Below are positions 36,179 to 44,630 of a DNA stretch of 64,000 bases, piece after piece. The notes beneath the pieces were generated by a model that had not been told where the DNA came from, ran no database searches, and saw nothing but the letters and a program-made list of their open reading frames with translations. Each line of letters begins with the position of its first letter. Positions within the stretch are counted from its first letter, which is position 1. The DNA comes from an uncultured Bacteroidales bacterium (lineage in GTDB: Bacteria > Bacteroidota > Bacteroidia > Bacteroidales > Paludibacteraceae), in assembly GCA_900542355.1 (NCBI GenBank), contig UQNE01000009.1, positions 1 through 64,000 on the forward strand, in the 5' to 3' direction. The translations under genes were made by a program, and so were the position numbers.

Positions 36179-36210
36179 CAAAGGTATGTATTTTTTTTGA
36201 AATCTGCAAG
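36179..36210 (-). promoter_or_regulatory. Promoter of the susCD locus
   Basis: Minus strand -7 TACCTTTG (36179-36186) and -33 CTTG (36207-36210), 20-bp spacing. Leader to the susC start is about 175 nt. Confidence 0.65.
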
Positions 36211-36584
36211 GGCGAACCGAAATTTGTTTATGTTTTTTGGATGGTGTTTTGGGTGATTGTAGAGTGTTTTTGGGAATGCATAATGTATGATGCATAATGT
36301 ATAAGAGGTGGTGATAGAGGGAATGTAGAGTGTTTGTGGAAATGCATAATGCATGCGAGGTGGTGATAGGGGGCTTGAAAATGGTGACTAAAAATGCTCG
36401 ACATAAATAGGCAATGTATAGTATTCCCTTCCTCATTCCCCTAGGTAACCGCACTAAAATTATACATTGCGGTTTCGTGTATGCTATGAGTTTCCGTTAT
36501 AATGGCCATTTGAAGATACTATGGTTCTCCGTTAGTGATTATTTGTTCGTTAAAAACAGCGAGGGAAGAAAAAGGTCGAGAAAT

Positions 36585-36697
36585 TAGCAACCTTTTTTAA
36601 CACTACAATGAGTATTACGAAAGTAGCGCTAGGGTATTATCGGGTTCGCTTAATAACATACTAATAACATACTAATCACATACTAATTACATAGTAC
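36585..36697 (-). repeat. Dispersed intergenic element, copy B
   Basis: Reverse-complement relative of the element at 1-106. It has four 11-bp units (TAATAACATAC, TAATCACATAC and variants) at 36651-36695, the shared core, and a stem whose arm differs (GCGCTAC instead of ACACTAC) but still pairs through G-U. Most positions match copy A over about 100 bp. Part of the 1.27-kb gene-free stretch 35997-37271. The rest of that stretch (36211-36580, 36700-36915) holds only GCATAATG-type and GCCATGTAATT repeats. Confidence 0.75.
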
Positions 36698-36917
36698 TAT
36701 TGGTGGGCATACAGCAGCAAAACAGGGCGCAAATTATGGAATGAAAAGATAAAAATAAGACAAAAAAGACGCAAGAAGGCCGTTGAATGCCATATAAAGA
36801 ATTCGTTAAAACAAAGTGGGGACAAAAGGGAACATTAATTGCCATGTAATTAGACATATAATTATGCATATTGCTTCTATACATTTCTCTATACAAAAAC
36901 ATTCAATAATGTGTTCA

Positions 36918-37125
36918 AAAAGCCATGCAGACCTCCACAAGAGACCTCTACAAGAGACCTCCCCAAGCCCCTCCAGGGGAGGGAGTGTTGCACAGTAGGG
37001 GGGCTAGAGATGGTATAGGGATACTATCTAGACGGTCTAGATATTCTAGATGTTCTATGGATTGTAGATGGTATAGGTGGGGATAGAAGCAGAGGGGGGC
37101 GCGGTAATCATTCCATAAAAATTTG
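36918..37125. repeat. Composite repeat, left of the small regulator gene
   Basis: Order: short GACCTC-CACAAGA tandem units, palindrome copy 3 (CCCCAAGCCCCTCC / AGGGGAGGG, near 36960-36990), a GATGGTATAGGGATACTAT segment, a 9-bp-period CTAGA array (37003-37080), then ATTCCATAAAAA (37110-37121). The same order recurs at 37866-38035 on the other side of the gene. Confidence 0.75.
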
Positions 37126-37153
37126 TGTAATTCGACGAAAAGTACTAACTTTG
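37122..37153 (+). promoter_or_regulatory. Promoter of the small putative regulator
   Basis: -33 TTTG (37122-37125) and -7 TAACTTTG (37146-37153) with 20-bp spacing, an exact consensus match. The leader of about 112 nt consists mostly of a tandem repeat. Confidence 0.75.
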
Positions 37154-37250
37154 CAGCAGTTTTTATTGCTTTGCACTGACTGATCATTGCCTTGCAGCAG
37201 TTTTTATTGCTTTGCACTGATTGGTCATTGCTTTGCAGCAGGTTTTATTT
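37151..37250 (+). repeat. 41-bp tandem repeat, 2.4 copies
   Basis: Units begin TTGCAGCAG at 37151, 37192 and 37233; the first two are nearly identical over 41 bp, and the third is partial. The array starts inside the -7 box and ends just before the start codon region of the 37272 gene. Confidence 0.9.
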
Positions 37251-37271
37251 CTGTCTTTTATTGTTCTCTCT

Positions 37272-37868
37272 ATGGAAAAACATGCACCCGAGATTATTGC
37301 ACTCTGCCACGACTTAGAACGCGAGGCAAAGCGCCGTATTCGCACGCCTTACGACTTTGAGTATCTTGCGACGCTTATTGCACAGCGCAACCGCGAATAT
37401 ATCTCGCCTACCACACTGAAACGCCTTTGGGGTTATATCTCGGGTTCTCGGACCATGCGCCAAACCACACTGCGCATACTGGTTCAGTTTCTCGGTTATG
37501 GCGATTGGGACGACTATATAGAAGCCCTCGCTACACGCTCCGAAATAGAGAGCAACGCTTTCTTGGGAGAGGGGGTTCGCACTGAACAACTCACTCCGGG
37601 AGATATGGTAGAGGCATGCTGGTTGCCTAACCGCTCCTGCTTGTTTCGCTACGAAGGAGATAACCATTTCCAAGTGTGCGCCGTTGAAAACTCTAAACTA
37701 CAAGTGGGGGACCGATGTGATACACTCTGCTTTATCGTAGGACAACCCCTCTTCTTGGACAACCTGCGCCGAGCAGATAATCCGCCCGTATCATACATAG
37801 CCGGCAAAAAGTGCGGACTGGTATTCGCTCGCATCGTACCGTCTGAAAATAAAGACCTCCCCAAATAG
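37272..37868 (+). CDS. Putative DNA-binding regulator (Bacteroidales-specific, unknown)
   Basis: 198 residues. The N-terminal half (EYISPTTLKRLWGYISG, then MRQTTLRILVQFLGYGDWDDY) resembles a helical domain found in many uncharacterised Bacteroidales proteins and could bind DNA like a helix-turn-helix; this is inference. The C-terminal half (about 95-190) is beta-rich with no known domain. ATG at 37272 follows the promoter and repeat; the upstream in-frame extension encodes repeat DNA. The last codons and stop (NKDLPK) lie at the edge of the following repeat element, so the C terminus may have been set by it. Confidence 0.7.
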   Translation: MEKHAPEIIALCHDLEREAKRRIRTPYDFEYLATLIAQRNREYISPTTLKRLWGYISGSRTMRQTTLRILVQFLGYGDWDDYIEALATRSEIESNAFLGEGVRTEQLTPGDMVEACWLPNRSCLFRYEGDNHFQVCAVENSKLQVGDRCDTLCFIVGQPLFLDNLRRADNPPVSYIAGKKCGLVFARIVPSENKDLPK

Positions 37869-38035
37869 ACATCCCCAAAAGCGACATCCCCAAAAGCGAC
37901 CTCCCCAAGCCCCTCCAGAGGAGGGGATGTTGTATAGTAGGGAATAGAGATGGTCTAGGGATACTATGGATTCTAGATGGTCTAGGTGGTCTAGAGATTC
38001 TAGATGGTATAGAATGCGGTCGTTATTCCATAAAA
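37866..38035. repeat. Composite repeat, right of the small regulator gene
   Basis: Tandem GACATCCCCAAAAGC units, palindrome copy 4 (CCCCAAGCCCCTCCAGAGGA, ending near 37926), a GGTCTAGGGATACTATGGA segment, a 9-bp-period CTAGATGGT array (37943-38015) and ATTCCATAAAAA (near 38026). Same order and orientation as the block at 36918-37125. It fills the 288-nt gap before uvrA. Confidence 0.75.
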
Positions 38036-38083
38036 AACATTCCGAATTTGGTGCGATTGTTCTGAACTAATTCGCTGAGAATT

Positions 38084-38114
38084 TGTAAAAATGCGTTTTT
38101 TGTTGTATCTTTGC
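38084..38114 (+). promoter_or_regulatory. Promoter of uvrA
   Basis: -33 TTTG (38084-38087) and -7 TATCTTTG (38107-38114), 19-bp spacing. The leader to the TTG start is about 36 nt. Confidence 0.72.
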
Positions 38115-38156
38115 AAGCCAAAAGGGAATCCCCCCTTTCGCTAACTAATTTTTCTC

Positions 38157-40862
38157 TTGGAAGACAGCAGCAAAATAGAAGTTATCGGCGCACGGGTGCA
38201 CAACCTAAAGAATATCAGCGTCTCTATCCCCCGCAACCAACTGACGGTGATTACCGGTTTGTCGGGCAGTGGAAAATCGTCGCTTGCCTTTGATACCATC
38301 TTTGCAGAAGGGCAGCGTCGATATATCGATACTTTCTCATCCTACGCTCGGGGCTATATCGGCAATATGCAACGCCCCGATGTGGATAAGATAACAGGCC
38401 TGAGTCCGGTTATCTCTATCGACCAGAAAACGACGGGCAAGAACCCTCGCTCCACAGTAGGTACCATCACCGAGATATACGATTTTCTCCGCCTCCTCTA
38501 TGCACGAGCAGGCGAGGCTTATTCTTATCTGACGGGTGAGAAAATGGTGCATTACACCGATGAGCAGATAGTGAACCTTATCCTGCGCGACTATGCCGGC
38601 AAGAAGATTCTCCTGCTTGCGCCGATGGTCAATAACCGCAAGGGACACTATAAAGAACTCTTCGAGACCATCCGCCGCAAAGGTTATATGTATGTGCGCG
38701 TAGATGGTGAGGTGCAAGAGGTAGTGCGCGGAATGAAGGTGGACAGGTATAAAAACCATAGTATAGAAGTGGTTATCGACCGCTTGGCCGTGCGTGTATT
38801 GCAAGACAACGCTGAGAGTGCCGATGACCTAAGACGCCTGCGCCAGTCGGTTGATAAGGCTATGACGCAAGGTAATGGTGTGATGATGATAGCCGAGTGG
38901 CAAAGAGAACCTGCACAAGGGGCTACACCGTCGGTGCGCTATTTCTCACGCAACCTGATGTGCCCGACTACGGGGCTCAGTTATACCGACCCGGCACCGC
39001 ATACTTTCTCTTTTAATAGTCCGCAAGGCTGGTGCCCTCGTTGCAAAGGGCTTGGCAAAATATCGGCTGCACAAAGCACCGACAATGCGCAACTCGATGA
39101 TATAGTGCATGATGATTCCGACTGGTACCGGCGTATGCTTGCCTACCTGCAAGAGCAGGACGAGCAGAAAGAGAGCGACGACGAACAACTCTTGGTTTGC
39201 CCCGACTGCGGAGGCAAGCGACTCAATAGAGAGGCACTCAGTTATAAGATAGCCGGCAAGAGTATTGCAGACCTCTCCGAGATGGAGATAGATAAGTTGC
39301 TTGAGTTTCTGACATCGCTCTATGCCGAAAGCCGTACCGATACGCCTGCTGCCGAAAGCAATGATAATACCCATACCGACATCTTTGCGCATCTCTCGGC
39401 GCAACAACGCGCCATAGCCGAACCGATACTCAAAGAGATATGTGTTCGTTTGCGCTTTATGCAGAGTGTCGGACTTACTTATCTCAGTCTTGGTCGAGGT
39501 GCAGACAGCCTGTCGGGAGGAGAGAGCCAGCGTATCCGTTTGGCCACACAGATAGGTTCACGCCTGGTGAATGTACTATATATCTTAGACGAACCGAGTA
39601 TCGGTTTGCATCAGCGGGACAATGAGCGTCTGCTCCGTTCCCTAAAAGAACTGCGCGATATGGGCAACTCCGTCATCGTGGTGGAGCATGATGAGCAGAT
39701 GATGCGCGAGGCAGATTATGTGGTGGATATAGGTCCGAAGGCCGGTCGATTGGGTGGGGAGGTGATGTTTGCCGGTACGCCCGAGCAGATGCTGCATGGC
39801 GATACCCTTACGGCAAAGTATCTCCGTGGTGAGTTGCAGGTCATGCCTGCCGACCAACCTAAAATGCTCATCGACGATTCTACCCGTTGGCTCACCTTGC
39901 GCGGCTGCAAAGGAAACAACCTGAGAGATGTAACCGTAAGTATTCCTTTGGGTAAGATGGTATGCGTTACAGGCGTGAGCGGAAGCGGCAAATCGACCCT
40001 TATCAATCAGACGCTGTATCCCATCCTCTCGCAGAAGTTCTATCGGAGCCTACAGAAACCCTTGCCCTACGATTCTATCGAGGGTGTCGAGTTTATCGAT
40101 AAGGTGATTGCCGTTGACCAGTCTCCCATCGGGCGTACACCTCGTTCTAACCCCGCCACATACACCAATGTCTTTACCGACATTCGCGACCTCTTTGCCC
40201 AACTGCCCGAATCGAAGATACGCGCTTGGAAAGCCACACGATTTAGTTTTAATACCAAAGGCGGCCGCTGCGAAGAGTGCTCCGGCAACGGATATAAGAC
40301 TATCCAAATGCACTTTATGCCCGATGTGTATGTGCCGTGTGAGGTATGCGGAGGACAACGCTACAACAAAGAGACACTCGAAGTGCGCTTCAAAGGTAAA
40401 AACATTGCCGATGTGCTTGATATGACGGTTAATCAGGCAGTAGAGTTCTTTGAAAGCCAGCCATATATCCTCCGTAAGATAAAGACGATACAAGATGTAG
40501 GATTGGGGTATATCAAACTGGGACAGTCCTCTACATCGCTCTCCGGCGGAGAAAGCCAGCGTATCAAACTGGCCACCGAACTGGCTCGCCCCTCTACGGG
40601 GAAGACCTTATATATATTAGATGAACCCACCACGGGGCTACACTTTGAGGACATCAGAGTGCTCTTGGGGGTATTGCGCAAACTGGTGGATAAAGGCAAC
40701 ACCGTGCTTATCATAGAGCATAACTTAGATGTCATCCGCAGTTGCGACTACCTCATCGATATGGGTCCCGAAGGCGGTCGTGGAGGAGGACAACTGGTTT
40801 GCCAAGGCACAATCGACGAGGTCAAACACTGCCCGCAGAGTATTACGGGACGATTCTTATAA
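38157..40862 (+). CDS. uvrA: Excinuclease ABC subunit A
   Basis: 901 residues; damage-recognition ATPase of nucleotide excision repair. Walker A motifs GLSGSGKSS (34-42) and GVSGSGKSTL, signature motifs LSGGESQRI in both halves, and Walker B LDEPSIGLH / LDEPTTGLH. The C-terminal zinc module CEEC...CEVC is intact; the insertion-domain module has MCPTTG in place of CPxC, keeping CPRC and CPDC. That loss is probably lineage-typical. The start is TTG: there is no in-frame ATG between the stop at 38142 and the conserved IEVIGARVHNL. Confidence 0.95.
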   Translation: MEDSSKIEVIGARVHNLKNISVSIPRNQLTVITGLSGSGKSSLAFDTIFAEGQRRYIDTFSSYARGYIGNMQRPDVDKITGLSPVISIDQKTTGKNPRSTVGTITEIYDFLRLLYARAGEAYSYLTGEKMVHYTDEQIVNLILRDYAGKKILLLAPMVNNRKGHYKELFETIRRKGYMYVRVDGEVQEVVRGMKVDRYKNHSIEVVIDRLAVRVLQDNAESADDLRRLRQSVDKAMTQGNGVMMIAEWQREPAQGATPSVRYFSRNLMCPTTGLSYTDPAPHTFSFNSPQGWCPRCKGLGKISAAQSTDNAQLDDIVHDDSDWYRRMLAYLQEQDEQKESDDEQLLVCPDCGGKRLNREALSYKIAGKSIADLSEMEIDKLLEFLTSLYAESRTDTPAAESNDNTHTDIFAHLSAQQRAIAEPILKEICVRLRFMQSVGLTYLSLGRGADSLSGGESQRIRLATQIGSRLVNVLYILDEPSIGLHQRDNERLLRSLKELRDMGNSVIVVEHDEQMMREADYVVDIGPKAGRLGGEVMFAGTPEQMLHGDTLTAKYLRGELQVMPADQPKMLIDDSTRWLTLRGCKGNNLRDVTVSIPLGKMVCVTGVSGSGKSTLINQTLYPILSQKFYRSLQKPLPYDSIEGVEFIDKVIAVDQSPIGRTPRSNPATYTNVFTDIRDLFAQLPESKIRAWKATRFSFNTKGGRCEECSGNGYKTIQMHFMPDVYVPCEVCGGQRYNKETLEVRFKGKNIADVLDMTVNQAVEFFESQPYILRKIKTIQDVGLGYIKLGQSSTSLSGGESQRIKLATELARPSTGKTLYILDEPTTGLHFEDIRVLLGVLRKLVDKGNTVLIIEHNLDVIRSCDYLIDMGPEGGRGGGQLVCQGTIDEVKHCPQSITGRFL

Positions 40863-40944
40863 GCCTTCATTTCCGCCGATGCTCATTTGTGAATAACAGC
40901 AAAACGATACTCTCTAACCCCTACACAACCCACCTGCTCGCAAC

Positions 40945-42819
40945 ATGATTACCAACTCGTTAGCCATAATGTCGATTGTACTCGGGGTAATCCTCGTGGT
41001 GCCTCCGCTATGCAGAAAGATACACATACCGAGTATTGTGGGGTTTATCTTGGTGGGAATTGCCATCGGTCCGTATGGGCTGAGTATCTTCGCCGAGAGT
41101 GAGACGATTCGTGTCTTGGGTAAGATGGGTATGCTCTATATCATGCTCCAAGCGGGTATAGAGATTGATATGAATGATTTTAGCCAATACAAGCGCAGTG
41201 CGTTGGTCTTTGGTTTGTATAGTTTTCTTATTCCTTTCCTTTTGGGTATAGCCACGAGCCGACTGATGGGTTTCGGTTGGGCTACTTGTGCGCTATTGGG
41301 GGCAATGTATGGAAGCCATACACTGATGACTTACCCCATAGTCAGCCGCTACGGAATACAGAAAAACGCCGCCGTTAATATCGTTGTAGGGGGTACTATG
41401 GTGGCCATTACCCTCTCTCTGCTGGTCTTAGCAGGTCTGAAAAGCCACCTCACAGGCAATGAGAGCCCGCTCTTTTGGTGGACACTCGCAGGCAAGATAG
41501 CCTTGTTTGCCGTGGCTACACTCGGGCTGTTCCCTTGGTTGGTACAAAAAGCCTTCAAGCGTTGGCAAGACCCCGTCTTCTGTTTTATGCTGGTGATGTT
41601 TGTGCTGATGCTCTCTTCTTTCCTTGCCGATTGGGCAGGGCTGGAGAGTATTCTCGGTGCTTTCGTCTGTGGTGTATCGCTCAATCGACTGGTGCCTAAC
41701 CGCTCATCGCTGATGAACCGTATTAATTTCGTCGGCAATAGTATCTTTGTTCCTCTCTTTCTGTTGGATGTAGGTATGATGATTGATATATCGCTGTGTT
41801 GGCATGGCTGGACTACCATCACGATTGCTGCCGTGATGATTGCTACCAAGTTGGCAGGTAAGTGGCTTGCCGCATGGGCAGCACAAGGTTCTTTCCGGCT
41901 GACATCGCTCGAACGACAACTCATCTTCGGCCTCACCCATGCTACGGCAGCAGGTACGCTCGCTATCGTTACTATCGGTTATCAGGTGGGGCTTTTCAAC
42001 TCAGAGATACTCAATGGGGCAGTGCTGATGATACTCGTGCTATGCACTATCTCCTCTTTCGTTACCGAGCATGCAGCCAAGCGCATAGCCCTACAAGAAG
42101 AGGCACGCTTAGAGAGCGACCGCACCGAGGATGAGTGGCTCGTGATGTCTGTAGGGGAAGACTTGCACGAACCGCTTAAAGAACTCACTCACCTCAGCAG
42201 TTTGCCCAACGCCGAGTATGTGCGCAGTGCCGATTGGGCTGACGCACAACAGATTATCGAGCAGCGAGGTAAGTCCACCGTGGTTTACCATGAGGTGCAA
42301 CCCCTCAATACGATTAATCGCTTGCTTGTGGCTGTACCTCGCTATGCGGAAAAAGAGTACGATTTTATTTCCTGCTTCGGTCAGATACGCCGACTGAGCA
42401 GTCAAATTGGGGCAAAAGTGGTTTTCTTTGCCAACGAGGACACGCAGCGTGTCTTGCAAGCCATGAGTCGCCGCAAAGGCAAGTTCCTAAGAGCCTCCTA
42501 TCGCGAGATGGGAGACTGGGAAGAGGTGCTGATGATGGCCAAAGAGGCGGGTAAAGATGATATGATAGTGATGGTTTCTTCTCGGCACGCCACTGCCAGT
42601 TATAACCCTCTCTTTGAGCAGATACCCGCTATGCTCCAACGCTTCTTCTCTGCGCATAACTATTTGATTATCTATCCCGAACAGCAGATGGGAGGTGAGG
42701 TGCGTGATGTGTTCCTCACAGATATTCCGCAGCCCAACCGCACCTGGCGTGTCCTTACCAAGACCAAGCAATGGTTCCTACGCCTCTTGCGCCGACACCA
42801 AATCCGAACGAATGCATAA
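40945..42819 (+). CDS. Cation:proton antiporter (CPA2/KefB-like) with C-terminal Usp-like domain
   Basis: 624 residues. About 12-13 transmembrane helices (1-385) form the CPA2 exchanger fold; LGAMYGSHTLMTYPIV and FGLTHATAAGTLAIV are conserved helix-break regions. The C-terminal 220 residues are soluble, alpha/beta and resemble a universal-stress-protein fold. Family members exchange Na+ or K+ for H+; which ion is not shown by the sequence. It starts 82 nt after uvrA and may share its transcript. Confidence 0.88.
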   Translation: MITNSLAIMSIVLGVILVVPPLCRKIHIPSIVGFILVGIAIGPYGLSIFAESETIRVLGKMGMLYIMLQAGIEIDMNDFSQYKRSALVFGLYSFLIPFLLGIATSRLMGFGWATCALLGAMYGSHTLMTYPIVSRYGIQKNAAVNIVVGGTMVAITLSLLVLAGLKSHLTGNESPLFWWTLAGKIALFAVATLGLFPWLVQKAFKRWQDPVFCFMLVMFVLMLSSFLADWAGLESILGAFVCGVSLNRLVPNRSSLMNRINFVGNSIFVPLFLLDVGMMIDISLCWHGWTTITIAAVMIATKLAGKWLAAWAAQGSFRLTSLERQLIFGLTHATAAGTLAIVTIGYQVGLFNSEILNGAVLMILVLCTISSFVTEHAAKRIALQEEARLESDRTEDEWLVMSVGEDLHEPLKELTHLSSLPNAEYVRSADWADAQQIIEQRGKSTVVYHEVQPLNTINRLLVAVPRYAEKEYDFISCFGQIRRLSSQIGAKVVFFANEDTQRVLQAMSRRKGKFLRASYREMGDWEEVLMMAKEAGKDDMIVMVSSRHATASYNPLFEQIPAMLQRFFSAHNYLIIYPEQQMGGEVRDVFLTDIPQPNRTWRVLTKTKQWFLRLLRRHQIRTNA

Positions 42820-42838
42820 TGAAGAATGTATAATGTCC

Positions 42839-42880
42839 ATAGACCACCTAGAATACCTAGACTATATATAGGCTACTCAG
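42839..42880. repeat. 9-bp-period CTAGA array (site 4)
   Basis: Units ATAGACCAC, CTAGAATAC, CTAGACTAT and ATATAGGCT follow each other after a GCATAATG repeat. It lies in the gap between the antiporter and the polyprenyl synthase gene. Confidence 0.6.
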
Positions 42881-42890
42881 TAGAAAATTA

Positions 42891-42922
42891 TTTGCCTATA
42901 TGGATAATTTGTAGTAACTTTG
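42891..42922 (+). promoter_or_regulatory. Promoter of polyprenyl synthase
   Basis: -33 TTTG (42891-42894) and -7 TAACTTTG (42915-42922), 20-bp spacing. The start codon is only 17 nt after the -7 box, so the leader is about 10 nt. Confidence 0.72.
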
Positions 42923-42938
42923 CACTCGTTTTTGTGAT

Positions 42939-43931
42939 ATGGATACTTTACTGCAAATAAGAAAACCCGTAGAGAGTGCCTTCCGTGAATATGAGCAACT
43001 CTTCGATGATAGCCTCCGTAGCAACAACCCCTTGCTCCAGCAGGTGCTGACTTATGTATCAGCCAAGCGTGGGAAACAACTTCGCCCGCTGTTGGTGTTG
43101 CTTGCAGCCAATATATGCAATGGCGTTACCGACAAGACCCTCCGCACCGCAGTGGCATTAGAGTTGCTCCATACAGCCTCGCTGATGCACGATGATGTGG
43201 TGGATGCTTCGCCTACACGCCGTGGGATGGAGTCGGTGAATCACCACTGGAACAATAAAGTGGCAGTGCTGGGGGGCGACTATATGCTCTCTCGTACTAT
43301 CTCGCTCATAGCCGACATTCGCAACAGTCGTATCTTGGAGATAGTTTCTTTGTTAGGTCGTTCGTTGGCTTCAGGCGAGTTGCTACAACTCCACGCCAAC
43401 GAAACCATGTGGATATCCGAGGAGAAGTACTACCAAGTAATAGAGCAGAAGACCGCCAAACTATTTGAGGCTTGTATGGAGGCAGGCGCAGAATCTGCCG
43501 GTTGCACTATGCGTCAGCGCAATGCGCTCAAAGAGTACGGACACCTCTTCGGGCTATGCTTCCAGATAAAAGATGATATATTTGATTATTCGGATAGTGA
43601 GGAATTGGGCAAACCCACTATGAGCGACATACAAGACGGCAAGGTTACGCTGCCGCTCATCATTGCACTCCAACGCGCGCCTCAAGAGGAAAGCACCCAT
43701 ATTCGCTTCTTGGCTGAGGCACTATCTAACCACGACGAGCATGTTAATATCAGTAAAGCAGAGCAAGAAATCAAGTCGTTCGTGATGTGCTACCAAGGTG
43801 TGCAATATGCTAACAATCAGATGTATAGCCTAAAAAAGAAAGCCGCGGAACAACTATCTGTCTTCCGCGACTCTGCTACCAAAGAAAGTCTCCTTCTGCT
43901 ATTCGACTATGCCATCAATCGCCTGCATTAG
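42939..43931 (+). CDS. Polyprenyl (long-chain) diphosphate synthase
   Basis: 330 residues, trans-isoprenyl diphosphate synthase that elongates FPP/GPP with IPP, probably for menaquinone side chains. First Asp-rich motif DDVVD (85-89) with SPTRRG behind it, second motif KDDIFDYSD near 210, and RGKQLRP (44-50) for IPP binding. Chain length is not readable from sequence. The 3' end overlaps the convergent sufD gene by 33 nt. Confidence 0.93.
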   Translation: MDTLLQIRKPVESAFREYEQLFDDSLRSNNPLLQQVLTYVSAKRGKQLRPLLVLLAANICNGVTDKTLRTAVALELLHTASLMHDDVVDASPTRRGMESVNHHWNNKVAVLGGDYMLSRTISLIADIRNSRILEIVSLLGRSLASGELLQLHANETMWISEEKYYQVIEQKTAKLFEACMEAGAESAGCTMRQRNALKEYGHLFGLCFQIKDDIFDYSDSEELGKPTMSDIQDGKVTLPLIIALQRAPQEESTHIRFLAEALSNHDEHVNISKAEQEIKSFVMCYQGVQYANNQMYSLKKKAAEQLSVFRDSATKESLLLLFDYAINRLH

Positions 43932-44576
43932 TGCTTCGCGTTGCGCCTCGTCAGATATAGTTTCCAATACATCTTTCATAAACGCCCCTATCAGCAGTCG
44001 GCGGGCAGTATCTTTGCCCAAGCACCGCTGTTGCATATAGAAGAGTGCACTCTCGTCCAACTGACCTGTGGTGGCTCCGTGTGTGGCTTTTACATCATCG
44101 GCATATATCTCTAATTGGGGTCTCGTGCGCATAGTGGCTGTCTCGCTCAATAGCAGGTTGCGATTGGTTTGGTGTGCCTCTGTCTTCTGTGCATCGGGCG
44201 CAATCTTCAGTTCGCCAAAGAACTCGCCTTTGGCATTGCCGTCCAATACAAACTTCAGCAACTGTCGGCTCTCTCCGCCACCCACATTATGGTGCACATG
44301 CGTGGAGGTGCTTACTTGCTCCTCTCCGCTCAGATAAGCCAGGGAATATATCTCCGTGGTACATCCTTTTCCTTCCTGCTCCACATAGATGCGTTGGTTC
44401 ACTGCCTCTCGGGGGCTTTCGTTGCCTATCGCCGAGTATAGGTTGAGTATATGCAACCGCAGATACGACCCCGCCTCTTGCACAAAATGCCACTCCATAG
44501 ACGGGCGATTGAGCCATACCAACTCGACATGCTCACCCGATGAGATGATGGTCTTGTTTTCTATTGCTTCTGCCAT
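43899..44576 (-). CDS. sufD: SufD-like Fe-S assembly protein, short form
   Basis: 225 residues, about half the usual SufD length (about 420-450). It keeps the C-terminal SufBD core: GGGESRQLLKFVLDGNAKGEF-type strands, LEIYADDVKATHGATTGQL and FYMQQRCLGKDTARRLLIGAF. The N-terminal helical domain and early beta-helix are absent; the 54-nt gap to sufC holds only AAGAATT-type repeats. SufD pairs with SufB in the SufBC2D scaffold for Fe-S clusters. Its start lies 54 nt after sufC. Whether this is a natural short form or a 5'-deleted gene is open. Confidence 0.85.
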   Translation of the reverse strand: MAEAIENKTIISSGEHVELVWLNRPSMEWHFVQEAGSYLRLHILNLYSAIGNESPREAVNQRIYVEQEGKGCTTEIYSLAYLSGEEQVSTSTHVHHNVGGGESRQLLKFVLDGNAKGEFFGELKIAPDAQKTEAHQTNRNLLLSETATMRTRPQLEIYADDVKATHGATTGQLDESALFYMQQRCLGKDTARRLLIGAFMKDVLETISDEAQREALMQAIDGIVE

Positions 44577-44630
44577 TCGAGTTAAGAATTATGAATTAAG
44601 AATTAGAATATCCTTAGAAATCCTATACCA

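Noticed and set aside
1..36697. Composite transposon bounded by the inverted element copies
   Set aside because: The 36.5 kb between the copies contains mostly core chromosomal genes (yidC, kdsB, tRNA-Ser, queA) and no transposase. The copies are more likely independent insertions.
36687..37217. Small ORFs in the repeat-rich gap after susC
   Set aside because: They consist of repeat DNA with no start signals or protein-like composition.
37151..37250. CRISPR or iteron origin of replication
   Set aside because: Direct 41-bp duplication without spacers, and no replication protein gene nearby.
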